Program-made: the position numbers and the translations under genes
Source: Dacryopinax spathularia
Taxonomy: Eukaryota; Basidiomycota; Dacrymycetes; Dacrymycetales; Dacrymycetaceae
Assembly (NCBI GenBank): GCA_037974965.1
Contig: JBBPFI010000006.1
Location: forward strand, 1-64,000
DNA: 64,000 nt
Reading direction: 5' to 3'
In this document: positions 1 through 9,906 of the stretch, piece by piece
Numbering within the stretch: the stretch's first letter is position 1
How the letters are laid out: the number at the start of each line of letters is the position of its first letter
The notes under the pieces: model-generated
What the model was told of the DNA's origin: nothing
Seen by the model: the letters and a program-made list of their open reading frames with translations, nothing else
The model's database searches: none

Positions 1-3000
1 CAAGCATGCATTTATTGGGTTTCCATGGATGGGGCATTACTTTCACGTTGGAATATGCCAAAATCGCCTCTGCGGCTTTGCTTTCCGGCATAAGGATGAA
101 GCAATGAGAAGACGCCCGGGTGTGCCATCCTCTTCTGTCTTCGAGCGACGGATGAAGCAGTTTCGCACATTCCTATGTCATGCTCTCAGCACCATGCAAC
201 AACACTCGATTTTCTGTGAAGATGAGTTTGCCTTCATGGATGAGAGTGTATCATCATATCTGTGGGTTCGATTAGTGACATCAGAGAGCTGTGCTAACCT
301 AAACGCAGGGAATTGGGAGAAGTGCACCTTGATCTCCATCAGCTACGGTTGCTGAATGAAACTTGGATCGCACGCTATCAGAGCTGGGCCAGACGTGCAC
401 CATGGCGTGATTCTGACAACTATTTTGGAGATTTTGAGCCATTTCTCGTCATCCTGAAATATGGCCAAAACGTTGAGGTTGAGCTCACGCGTGAATCTTG
501 GGAGAAAATGCAAGTATTATGGGAATCAAAGTACAGTATGGAGAAGATTGGACGGTTCACTGTTGCCCTTGCGGTGGTTCAGGAGTAAGTGGGGCCGTTC
601 TGGTCCGAGCCGCACCAGTGAACCCCTGTTCTGATTCCTCAAACAGGGCCACCGATAGTGAAGGACGTCCCATTGGGATTGTAGCGGACAGCCAACGGTT
701 TATGAAGCAATTCGAGCAGCGAAATGGCCTCCCGCGCAAAGTCAAGATGTTTCCACTTGCATTTACAAAAACAGCTTGCAACATTCAGTCAGATACGCTG
801 CCAAACTTTTTGGCTACCGACTTGGAGGTCATCAATAGCAAAGTGCTGGGGGAAGAGGCTGGTAACAGTCCAGTACCGGTTCGTGCAGCCAGCTATCAGA
901 TCTATGCTTGTCCCAAGATCAAGCTTCGAGCAACCGCACAGAACCGGAATGATCTACGGCTGGGCCGCACCACCGCAGCTGCTGTGGGCTTTGGCCAAAA
1001 TGGTGCCAAAGGCCTGGCTGCACGGCAGCTCATGAACCGAATTAACCGCAAAACACCGTATTGGCGTGTCGCAGAGCGATTGCTGAATGGAGACACCTTG
1101 ATAGGCGTCCGATCGGAGTCAGAGTATGTCATGTTCCCGCATCTTTTCCCTCAAGCCAAGCGAAACATCAAGTGAGCACTGTGTTTATACTGCGTGTCAC
1201 GGCCCTATACTGACACATTCACAGAGGCATTGTTGGGGTATTGAGCACAATTGCCCTGGCTTATTTCAAACAAGCAGGTGCTTTTAGGGATGGTTTATTG
1301 CCATTCCGGTATGGAGTATGTGTGTCTGCTTTGCCTGCCTGCTATTGCTGATGTTGGCCTGAAAGATATGGCCAAAATTGATGCTCTCATCGGCTTACAT
1401 ATGGAACGTTACACTTGAGCGGCTGTGGAGTGATCTCCTGGAACAAAGTAATCATGGTATTCATCCTGCACGTTGGACTGTGGTGGAAGCCATTTCCATT
1501 TGTGAACGTAACATCATCCTTGCACAGTCTGGGAACCAAATCGTGATGGATGGTCAAGTGTACCTTGCATCCGGCATGCGAGAGCAGTTTCGCCTCACCG
1601 GCTTCCCAACAACCACTGAAGAGTTCTGGCCTTGCGATAAGGTCCATAGCCGCATGTCAATTGCTGCCAATATGTGGCCACAACGTCGTGATGGCTCCGG
1701 TTTCCCACTTCTTGGATATTGGGCAGCTCTGAAGAATTGGGGTGTCACTACTGCTGAAGTGAGTCTGGATGCAATATGGAATTGTCAATGACTGACACTC
1801 CAGCAGGAATATGTGCAGAGGGCAACATTGCAGCTTGTAATGGATCGGCTCTACAACACGACCAAAGATACCCCTCTCAACCGCCGCAATGTAGCCTGCA
1901 AACAGGTTATTCAGGGGTTACTGGCTGAAATCAAGCCTCACATCTTGGCCCGGGGTTCAGCGCAACTTCGGCGGCTGAAACGAGCTGCAGAAGGTCAGCG
2001 TGATCTGACACCAGATGAAGCACTGGCAAGGGCAGCCATGTTTGAGCGGCAACTGCAAGCATTGAAACGGTGGAGTGAAGAACCAGGTGGCTGGGACCGC
2101 AAGCAAGGTCACCGTGCTATCCTGCTTGCATTGGGCACTGGAACACCCGCGCAGCCCAGCTTCCCATGGTCAGAAGCATCCAAAACGATTGCGATCAGCA
2201 CCATAACTGGCAACCTCTGGCGTCAAGCAAAAGAACTGGATCCTCCTGGGGTACCGGTCACATCACCGCATAGTCCTGCAGTGCGAACATTGCGTGCTGC
2301 AATTACAATGTTGGAACCACAACATGCCACTGCACTCAGTGGGGACTTCAGCACATGGATCCGCAAAGGTCTCGAACGTGCTTTTGCTGATGAGCATGTT
2401 GATCTTCTACCATGGGCAATCAGCGGGGCATACCCAAACCCAAGACACTGGGTGCGCGTAACCTACCAGTCTGAGCCTGGTCCAAGGAAAGCAACTGTCA
2501 AAGAAGATGAAGAAGATTCAGAACCAGAGGATCCAGAAGAAGCACTTGAAGCACATGCTGAACGTCAACAGCGCCTTGACATGGAATCGGGTGAAGAATG
2601 GTTTGCACAAGACCCGATGAATCTCAACTTCTACTCAATTGCACTTCACCGTACACGATTGTCAGAAGAGATGCGTGAAGGAATCAGCAATCTGTGTAGC
2701 GGCAAAGGGGTTCAAGCGCAAGGCATGGATTATGCAAAGGCATTCACATTGATTCGCAAAGTGCTTGAAGACAATCTGGAAGACCCGGTGCATCAATTGT
2801 TCATCTTTCTTGCAACCCTTTTGGCACGCATTCATCCTAACTATCACTACGAAAAACCAACTCCCGCTGCAAAGGCCAACTGCACGACACCCTTTCAGGT
2901 CCGCATCGAACAAAACCGGTTGGTCGTCAAAGATGACATGGAAAGTGCAGCCAAACGAAAGCGTCGCAAAGGTCAAACGAAAATTGGTCCTATCATTTCA

Positions 3001-3577
3001 ATTTTTTTGCTCTATTGTGTTTATCGGCATCACAACATGGAGCATCTGATTCTCAAGAAAACCAAGGTGCCCTTGGATCACTTCAAAGAAAAGGTTCATT
3101 GTGAGTACAGTTGTTTATAGCAATGATATATGTCCACTGACACTTTTCATTACAGCAAACAAAGGCCTTAGCTTACCTCTTTTCTGCAACCTTGGTCTTT
3201 ATCAAGTGATTGGCACCGACACTCGCTTGCTCTCAGGTGGCTGTCCTGAGGCAGGGAACTATCGATTCAAGACCCGTGATGATCTATTAGAGGATTGGTT
3301 GATGCTGCAGCGTCTTTGGTCTGCTGCAGACTATGCAAGGGTATTGGAAGAGCTACTGGGAACAAAGGAAATGCAACGGTACCAGGCACGAAACTTACTT
3401 CGACCGCCTCCAAGCTCGTTTTCAGCCACTGCTGTCACTTTGGCAGATACTCGTGAAGCCACAGCAGTTCCTTCAGGCTCATCAAAACGCAAACAATCCG
3501 AGGCAGAGCTCTTATCAAGGATTGCAGCTGAGAAGCGACGGAGGGGATTTGGGTCAACTGCAAACTCGGCGTGGTGA
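1..3577 (+). CDS. Large protein of unknown family, copy 1 (5' partial)
   Basis: The gene is cut by the left window edge and has seven exons here: 2-261, 309-584, 647-1171, 1225-1315, 1366-1758, 1807-3100 and 3156-3577. Phases fit throughout and give 1086 residues in the window. The first 1-4125-equivalent part aligns with the reverse-strand copy at 4060-6229: shared blocks include GFAFRHKD, FEPF, VLKYGQN, IGRF, PLAFTKTA, DTLPNFL, SYQIY and LIGVRSE. Exon 2 is exactly 276 nt in both copies. The C-terminal 560 residues are present only here: a basic, helical, acidic-patched region (EDEEDSEPEDPEE near 2500-2560) and a Lys/Arg/Gln-rich tail ending near RIAAEKRRRGFG. I do not recognise the family. 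There is no transposase, polymerase or kinase motif. Gene-like codon use and correct splicing argue it is not a recent wreck. A multicopy mobile-element gene or a lineage-specific expanded family are both possible. Confidence 0.72.
585..646 (+). other. Intron carrying a GC-rich hairpin unit (family B)
   Basis: This 62-nt intron runs from GTAAGTGGGG to AAACAG and splits a glutamate codon (QE-A). Its first half reads GTGGGGCCGTTC ... GCACCAG ... CCCCT, a diverged single unit of the 39-bp repeat tandemly arrayed at 3836-4025. The paralogous gene at 4060-6229 has an intron at exactly the same codon position, but filled with the unrelated AT-rich palindrome. Confidence 0.7.
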
Positions 3578-3835
3578 ATTAGATTAACGGTTTCTTGTCG
3601 AAGTACTACCTTCAACATGATGTACTTCATACTGCTGCTTCAACAGTCAGCATAGCACATGTTCAACCAATGTAGCAGGATACCTTCAGAAGACGTGCTG
3701 AAACAATATAGATACATGCAGATAAAAAGGTTACCATGAGCTTCAAGTGTACCAAGTGGGGCAGTTCTGAAGCGAGAGTCACCAGTTGATGTGTCGGCTG
3801 ATAGCATGATTGCCAGTGCAATTGCCCTGGTTTAC
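3578..3835. other. 3' flank of copy 1, no gene
   Basis: This is the non-coding stretch between the copy 1 stop codon and the tandem array. Around 3757-3790 it contains another diverged family B unit (AGTGGGGCAGTTCTGAAG followed by a CACCAG segment), so the GC-rich motif occurs both singly and in tandem here. Confidence 0.5.
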
Positions 3836-4025
3836 TTGGTGGGGCCGTTCGCGCCAGAACGCCACCACCACCCCTTGGTGGGGCTGTTCGCGCCAGAACG
3901 CCACCACCACCCCTTGGTGGGGCCGTTCGCGCCAGAACGACACCACCACCCCTTGGTGGGGCCGTTCGCGCCAGAACGACACCACCATCCCTTGGTGGGG
4001 CCGTTCGCGCCAGAACGACACCACT
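3836..4025. repeat. 39-bp GC-rich tandem repeat (4.8 units)
   Basis: Four full 39-bp units (3836-3874, 3875-3913, 3914-3952, 3953-3991) and a partial fifth differ at only a few bases. Each unit holds GGTGGGGCCGTTC then GAACG(C/A)CACCACC, an imperfect inverted repeat able to fold as a hairpin. Because 39 is divisible by three, all frames read through as repeats such as VGPFAPERHHHPL; these are artefacts, not proteins. The array sits exactly where the similarity of copy 2 to copy 1 ends. Confidence 0.93.
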
Positions 4026-4059
4026 AAGATGCTGGAAGCCACTGTATAAACCCATACAT

Positions 4060-6229
4060 TTATGCAAACCCAACCCGAACCCACTGTAATATACCTATAG
4101 ATGAGAACATTAGCTTGGGCCAGTGCTGTAGAAGACACATTAGATATGATTTGCAAGGCAGCCAAAACTACATACTCCATGCCGAAAGGGCATCAGCCCG
4201 GCTCGAAACTCGTCCCCTTGTGTCCAGTACAGGCCCGTAAAATCCTTGAGTATTTCCAAAAATGCGCTGCCTTCCAATGAATATATGACTACCAGGTGAT
4301 GAGAAACCACATACGCAGCATTACGCTTTGCGGGTGGGAACTTGTCTGGAAAGAAAAGGTACTCCGGTTCAGAGCGGACACCAATGAGGTTATCACCATT
4401 CAGAACACGGCTGGCAGTACGTTCGAAAGGGTTACGTCGGGTTATGCGTTGGAACAGGTTATGAGCCACAGATTGCTTGGGCCCTCCAATGCCACAGCCA
4501 ACAAGTGCAGCAGTCATCATTCCCATGCGCAACTCACGTTTGGTACGTGCAGTTGGACGAAGCTTGATCTTAGTGCAGTTATAGATCTGATAGCTGACAC
4601 CTTCAACTGCTCGAAGCTGTCCGGCAGGAATGCCTTGGTCTGCGGCTAATGCATTATTGGCTGTCTTGAGCGCCTCAAGTAAGAAGTTTGGGAGAGTGTC
4701 TGCTTGAATGTTTGCTGCTGTTTTAGTAAAGGCCAATGGGAAGATCCGAGTTTTGCGTATGGTGCCATTCTGATTCTTGAAATGATTGAGGAATCGGTTT
4801 GCATGAGCAACAACGCCCAAAAGACGACCCTGGTTATCAAGTGCCCTGTTTTTTGATAAGCATGGTTCCAGCGAGTTTGAACATCCAACATTGGATGTTC
4901 AAACTGGTGCAAGTGGTATTACTCACTCTTGCACCATGGCAAGCGCAACCACAAAACGCCCAATTCGCGTGAAGTCATACTTTGCGTCCCATACCTCTTG
5001 CAAGGCCCCAAAGCCGAGATTATCGGGAGGAATTTCAGCATTCTGGCCGTACTTGAGCACAATAGAGAATGGCTCGAATTTGGAAAAGTAGTCGTCTTCA
5101 GCAATCCATGGCGCATGGGATGCCCATTCGTTATAATCAGCAATGAACTCGCGGTTAAGTCGGGCCAACTGTTCAATATCGACAGCAATGGTTGGAACTT
5201 CTCTGTCATAAGATTAATCTAGGCCTGAAATGGAGCAATAGGAGGCAAAGCTTACCGATATTCCGTCATATCCTCATCACTATATGCATAGGGATCATCG
5301 ATGGCAATAGGCCATTCACCTTGTGCCGACAGGCGTGAAGCCAAGAAGCCACGAAACTGCTGCATGCGGCGGAGGTAGATCATATCATCAGGGACTTGTG
5401 GGCGAAGACGCGCAATCGGATCCTTATGCCGGAATGCAAACCCGCATGCTCGCCCTTGTGAAGTGCCCAGATAAAACCAATGGCGCTCCCATGGAAAGCC
5501 GATAAACGCGTGTTTATCGCGGAGCTGCTTGCGATATTGTTGTGTTTCGATGGTGAGCCACACTTCATCGCTTACTGTGCCACGAGGGGGTATGAATGCA
5601 TCAAGATTGGGCTGAGCTGAAACAGCACCAATACAGTCGATGAAAAGCCGAGGATTGAGCCATGTTACTTCTTCTTCCCATTCTTCTACTTTATAAACCG
5701 CAGGAGCACCGTCTTGAAGCAAATCGATCGAGATGTTCTGAGTCCGAAAGAACTCTGCTTCAGAGGCAGTGCCGTTATCGAATTCGGCATGGAAAACATC
5801 GGCAGCGAGAGGAAGTTCGGCTTTTGCGGGTAATAGACCTTCGCGAGCATTCTCGAAGTATTCACCCTGAGCTTGATCCACCGCATAGGCAATGTCTACA
5901 AGCCGAGGATCGATATCATCATAAGCCGGTACGTGATCGATATCCGCTGTAGGTTCTTCTTCTTCTTCACCAGGCTCGTGCTCTGGCTCGTGTTCCGAAT
6001 CATGGAGAGCCATTGCATCGTCCATGCTAGGAAGGTCCTCTGAAGAAGATCGGACACGTTGACGTAAGTCACGTGCTCGCGCACGTGCCTCAGCTTCAGA
6101 GTCATAATGCAAGTCACCAGGGGGGCTGTCTGAGTCCGAGGTATTGCTGTCCGAGTCCCAAATATGCGCAGATGTGTCAGGAGTCGAGTTTGCATGTCTA
6201 GCAGATGAATGGTGACAGCGTGGAGGCAT
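4060..6229 (-). CDS. Large protein of unknown family, copy 2 (3'-truncated paralog)
   Basis: Spliced on the minus strand from exons 5256-6229, 4927-5202, 4176-4845 and 4060-4125, this gives a continuous 661-residue frame. The start at 6229 (MPPRCHH) is the first ATG giving a hydrophilic N-terminus; an upstream in-frame ATG near 6270 would add a hydrophobic stretch. The N-terminus has an acidic low-complexity region (EHEPEHEPGEEEEEP). From KHAFIGF onwards the protein parallels copy 1 exon by exon; the 276-nt exon and the 50-nt intron at 4126-4175 are conserved in length. Homology runs to WPKLM.SS and then stops, so the long C-terminal half of copy 1 is absent; the break lies beside the tandem array. 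At 4176-4845 an intron of copy 1 is not removed but read in frame. Family unknown. The gene could be a functional short paralog or a relic that keeps an open frame by chance. Confidence 0.68.
4846..4926 (-). other. Intron carrying a perfect AT-rich palindrome (family A)
   Basis: An 81-nt intron, donor GTGAGTAAT and acceptor AAAACAG on the minus strand. It occupies the same codon position as the 585-646 intron of the paralog. It encloses the most perfect palindrome of the window, at 4874-4905. Confidence 0.8.
4874..4905. repeat. Family A palindrome P1
   Basis: Arms AGTTTGAACATCCAA and TTGGATGTTCAAACT are exact reverse complements (15 bp) separated by two bases, CA. The core GTTTGAACA...TGTTCAAAC is shared with eight further copies between 6830 and 10090. 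Confidence 0.95.
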
Positions 6230-6501
6230 GTTGCAAGGCAGAGAGAGAAAGGAAAGAGAGATGAGCATAGTCAACTCATGCAACTGATATACCTGTTGAC
6301 TGCGCTGTGGCTGATAGGTGCTGTATAGCTTCACACAAAGATATGCACCCACTTTTCTGCAATTTCATGCCGAGGTTTCTCCGGCCACATTGCGACTAAG
6401 CACATGTATGAACAGGACATGTTGGAGGAGTAAAGACAGTAAGTTAGAGTTGGCCCAAGAAAGATGCATACTTCTAAGCCAGTATTTGGGCATTGACAAG
6501 A

Positions 6502-9500
6502 TCACTTGCTGCCACTGGCCTTACCAAAGGGGTTCTGGTTGGAAGCAGGCACTCTGCCAACCAAACCAGCAACTCTCTTTCTCTCCTTCTCCTCATCAGC
6601 AGCCTTCTTCTTTCTCTCCTTCTCTTCCTCAGCTGCTTGCTTCTTCCTCTTGGCTTCCTCCTCCTTCCTCTTCTTGTTCTCTTCATTGGCCAAGACCCTA
6701 GCATTCTTCTTGGGAGAGGTCTCAGGGAGGTTGGCCTCAGTTGCAGTCCTCTTATTCCCTTGCCCAGCCACAGGCATGAGTTGTGAGGCAGAGGGATCAG
6801 GAGATCCTAGAATAAGAAGCCAGACATCAGTTTGAACATCCAACAGTATTTGTTCAAAGTGAGCTCACCAGAGATATGAGAGCGATTCTCCATATCCTGA
6901 TCATCATTGGACTCAGGCTCAGGAGACACAGTCTCCCTTGACCTCTGAGTGAAGTCAGCCATTTGGAAAAGATCTTCCATCTGGACAGGAGCCAGAGTCT
7001 GCCTCTCCTTTCCCTTATTCTCCCTCTTCAACTTTTCCTCCAGCTCCTTCTGCTGCTTCTCCTCATACAGTCTCTCCTTCTCCTTGTCTGCCTTCTCCTT
7101 TTCCTCCCTCTCTTGCTTCCTGGCCTGGCTCCTAGCCTGGCTTAAGTCTTGCTGCTCTCTGATATCCACCTTTGAGGTGATCTGCTTCCTCTTGAAGTAG
7201 TCCACCAGGATATTATGAGCAGAAGCTGCCAGCTTCTCCTCCAAGAACTCCTTCATCTCCTCATCCTCTACATCAGCAGTCATCAAGACCACCTTAGGAG
7301 CCACTTGCTTCTCCGCTTCTACCCTCTTATCATGCCAGGTGGCATTCAAGCCATCCACATCTAGCTCTTTCCCCACAGGCCTGGTGTCTCTAGTCACCTT
7401 ATCCTCTTCCTTGGTGTACTGAGTATTCTTCAACCCAGAGGTCCAGTCTGCTTTCCCTTCTTCAGGCTCTTGAGTAATGAAGGTGAGAGGCAGGATATCC
7501 TCATCCTTCTTGAGCTCTTGAAGCATCTCCCTCCAGTTCTTGTTCCTCAGGAGGTTGGGAATAAACTTTTCCATGTAGAAGGTTTGGGTGAGGACTTCTT
7601 CCACAAAGGGATTGACAGAAGAAGCATAGATCTTTGGGGGCATGCCCACAGAAATCACAGCCATGTTGAGGTTGAGGACCAGCTGGTCAATGATAGCTTG
7701 ATCCTTCCGGTTGGGGCCTTGAGGAGGTGCAGGAGCTTTTTTCTCCAGAACAGAGAGGAAATACTTCTGCATCTCAGGAAGGAAAGGCTTGGAGAGGTCC
7801 TTGGGAATGGCAGAAGTGGTGAAGGAAGTGGAGAGCTTGCACTCAGCCAGGCTGCTCTTGAGATCCTTCTGCAGCTGCTTGAACTTGAGGAACTGGGAGT
7901 GGGCATTGATGTTCTTCAAGACAGTCTCCAAGTAGGTATCTTGAACCTCTTGAGACACCTTCATCTTGTATAGGATTTTGCCAACAGCCCATTCAGAAAT
8001 GTCCAGTGGCTCCTGGAACTTCTTCTGGTTCAGGTTGAAGAACATGTCCTTCATTCTGCCCTTGCCAGATTGCTTAGAGGAGGTAGATCCCCTCATAAAG
8101 CTGATAGGATTGATAGCTGCCCCAATCTACAGAAAACGAGTCAGCTATAGGTACCAGAGTGTTAGTTTAAACAAACAAGGTTGGATGTTCAAACTGGTAC
8201 CAGGACCAGTTTGAACAAACAAGGTTGAATGTTCTTTGTCAGTAGAGCAGACTTACCAGCTGAAAGCATTCCTTGACAGATTCCCACTTGGCCAGGTCCT
8301 TGGAGTACACTTCAGGTGTAGCCAGCCAAAGGGAAGGATGCTTTTGAAACCAGGGCCTCAACTTCTCATCCACCCATTGCTTGATTAGCAGAACATGGCT
8401 CTGCAGGATAGGAGGCCGCTCATCCTCTACTTTGGCATCCGTCTTAGGCTTCCATGGTTTATGGTAGGCCTGAAGAACAGCTTCAGCAGTAAAGTCTCCA
8501 ATGGAGGAGTCCTTAGTGCATCTGCCCAGGTAGGGCTTGCCATCCATCACCAGTTGGGCATTAGCCAGGCCTGGTTTAGAGCAGCATACAGATGAGGGCT
8601 TTGCAGCCAGTGCATGCTAGTGGTTTGCAGAATGTGGTTCTGCATATTCCACATATCTTCATCTTCCAGGAAGTCACAGATCCTGGTGAGCAACAGCTCA
8701 GCAATCTATAGAAGCATTAGCCTAAACTCAGTCAAGCAGAAATCAGCACTCACAGACTGTACTTCAGTGTTGAAGTACTTGTAGATGGTCAAAGAATCCT
8801 TGACCCCCTTGTACAGCTCCTTCTCAAAGGCCCTCTCCCAGCAGCCCCTGAACCTCTCATCTCTAAAGGCCAGCTTGACAGGCCCTTTAAGCTGGGTGTC
8901 TATCAAGGCCTCCCTGGTTGGGCCTTCAGGCATTTCCTTGAGGTAGGAGCAGGCATTGAGCCACTGGATGGCAGGGGTGGGATCGATATGTGCATGCTGC
9001 ACATTGGTGGTGAGCTTGGCCAGCAGGAACTTGTTCTCCTCAGCCATGATGTCCTCTACTTTATATCAACAAAGAGCTCTTGTAGGCCAGATAAAGGACT
9101 CACCAGAAGCATAGATCTCACAGTACCAGTGAGCCTCCTTCTTTGCCTCCTCAGAATCCTCCTTCCATCCCTTCTGAAGGATCCACTCCCAGAGAGCCAC
9201 CCATCTGTGATGTCCATTGAGCACAATCACCAGATTCCAGTCCTTGAAGCAGGCAAAGAGCTGCCACTTGTTGGGTTCCTTGAGGAAGTCCTGGCTCTTC
9301 CACACATCCAGGTTGCTGATGTTGCTCCTGGGAGTGCAGATGATGATGGGGGAGTCACCCCTCTTGGGGCCCAGAGGGCCAAAGTCTGTGAGCAGGGTGG
9401 TGATGCTCTTCTTCAAGACTTTCCTCTCTTGCTTGGTGTACCAGATAGGGTGGGGTTCCTGGTGGGGAATCTGTACTTTGGCTTTACCAAGGGCCAGATG

Positions 9501-9906
9501 GCTCCTCAGCTCATACACAAAGGACATCTTGTCTACCTCAGACATGTTTTCCCACCCCACCTTTGCAGAGGCAGGCAGCCAGGAGGGAGCAGGCTCAGGC
9601 TTAGAAGCAGCAGGTGCCTAAACAGATGTCAGCAGCTGTTTGAACAAACAAAGTTGGTTGTTGAAACTCAGACAGGCAAAGGAATGGAGTTTAGAAGGCT
9701 AAACAACAAATGCTAACCAGCAGCTGTTTGAACAAACAAGGTTGGATGTTCAAACAACAGCAACAACCCCTTTGCCTTAGAGAAATAAAAGTGAAGGGTT
9801 TATCCCAAGGAATGAAGCACCATAGCGAGATATAGAAGACAACCAGCTATCCTTGGACGGCTGGCTGTTTGAACAACCAATGTTTTTTGTTTAAACTACT
9901 CACCAT
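6502..9906 (-). CDS. Long multi-exon protein with ParB/sulfiredoxin-like motif
   Basis: Proposed exons on the minus strand are 9904-9906 (ATG only), 9759-9775, 9674-9698, 9104-9617, 8754-9055, 8257-8705, 6869-8126 and 6502-6806, about 957 residues. Phases agree at every junction, except that exon 8257-8705 needs one extra base: its first half reads IAELLLTRICDF, its second half LVMDGKPYLG, one frame apart near 8567. Residues about 60-165 hold hydrophobic strands followed by VIVLNGHHRWVALWEW, which resembles the G-x-H/E-R-x-x-A signature of the ParB/sulfiredoxin fold (ATP/CTP or DNA-linked activities in known members). The C-terminal third is a Lys/Glu/Arg coiled coil (6570-6700 and 6990-7130) ending in basic, Asn/Gly-rich sequence. 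No membrane segment or signal peptide is seen. The first three exons are inferred from splice signals and frame only. Five of the seven introns carry family A palindromes. The fold assignment is an inference. Confidence 0.6.
6807..6868 (-). other. Palindrome-bearing intron (ParB-like gene, last intron)
   Basis: A 62-nt intron, donor GTGAGCTCAC, acceptor TTCTAG. Palindrome P2 (6830-6859; arms GTTTGAACA and TGTTCAAAG) begins nine bases inside the donor and makes up half of the intron. Confidence 0.8.
8127..8256 (-). other. Intron with two tandem family A palindromes
   Basis: A 130-nt intron, donor GTAAGTCTGC, acceptor TTCTGTAG. It holds P3 (8165-8194, GTTTAAACA...TGTTCAAAC) and P4 (8209-8238, GTTTGAACA...TGTTCTTTG), separated by the self-complementary spacer GGTACCAGGACC. 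The pair looks like a local duplication of one hairpin unit. Confidence 0.8.
8706..8753 (-). other. Ordinary 48-nt intron without palindrome
   Basis: Donor GTGAGTGCTG, acceptor TTCTATAG. Together with the 48-nt intron at 9056-9103 it shows that the same gene also has short introns without the hairpin, so the palindrome is an addition rather than a general requirement for splicing. Confidence 0.75.
9618..9673 (-). other. Palindrome-bearing intron (P5)
   Basis: A 56-nt intron, donor GTCTGAGTTTC, acceptor CTGTTTAG. P5 (9638-9667; GTTTGAACA...TGTTGAAAC) starts six bases from the donor. Similarity with the next intron extends beyond the palindrome (CAGCAGCTGTTTGAACAAAC on + is shared), as expected for copies of one unit. 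Confidence 0.6.
9699..9758 (-). other. Palindrome-bearing intron (P6)
   Basis: A 60-nt intron, donor GTTGTTTGAAC, acceptor TTGTTTAG. P6 (9726-9755) has exact nine-base arms GTTTGAACA and TGTTCAAAC and begins three bases after the splice site. The bounding 17-nt and 25-nt exons make the prediction less certain. Confidence 0.55.
9776..9903 (-). other. Palindrome-bearing first intron (P7)
   Basis: A 128-nt intron starting directly after the ATG (ATG|GTGAGTAG) and ending TCTCTAAG. P7 (9867-9896; GTTTGAACA...TGTTTAAAC) begins seven bases from the donor. Confidence 0.55.

Noticed and set aside
3663-4180. Open frames on both strands encoding VGPFAPERHHHP-like or FWRERPHQG-like repeats
   Set aside because: They are read-throughs of the 39-bp tandem repeat, whose length is divisible by three; all frames stay open without coding meaning.
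4646-5091. Frames starting MDVQT or similar at several places (also 6843)
   Set aside because: The start lies inside the palindrome TTGGATGTTCAAAC, so the same spurious start recurs wherever the repeat does.
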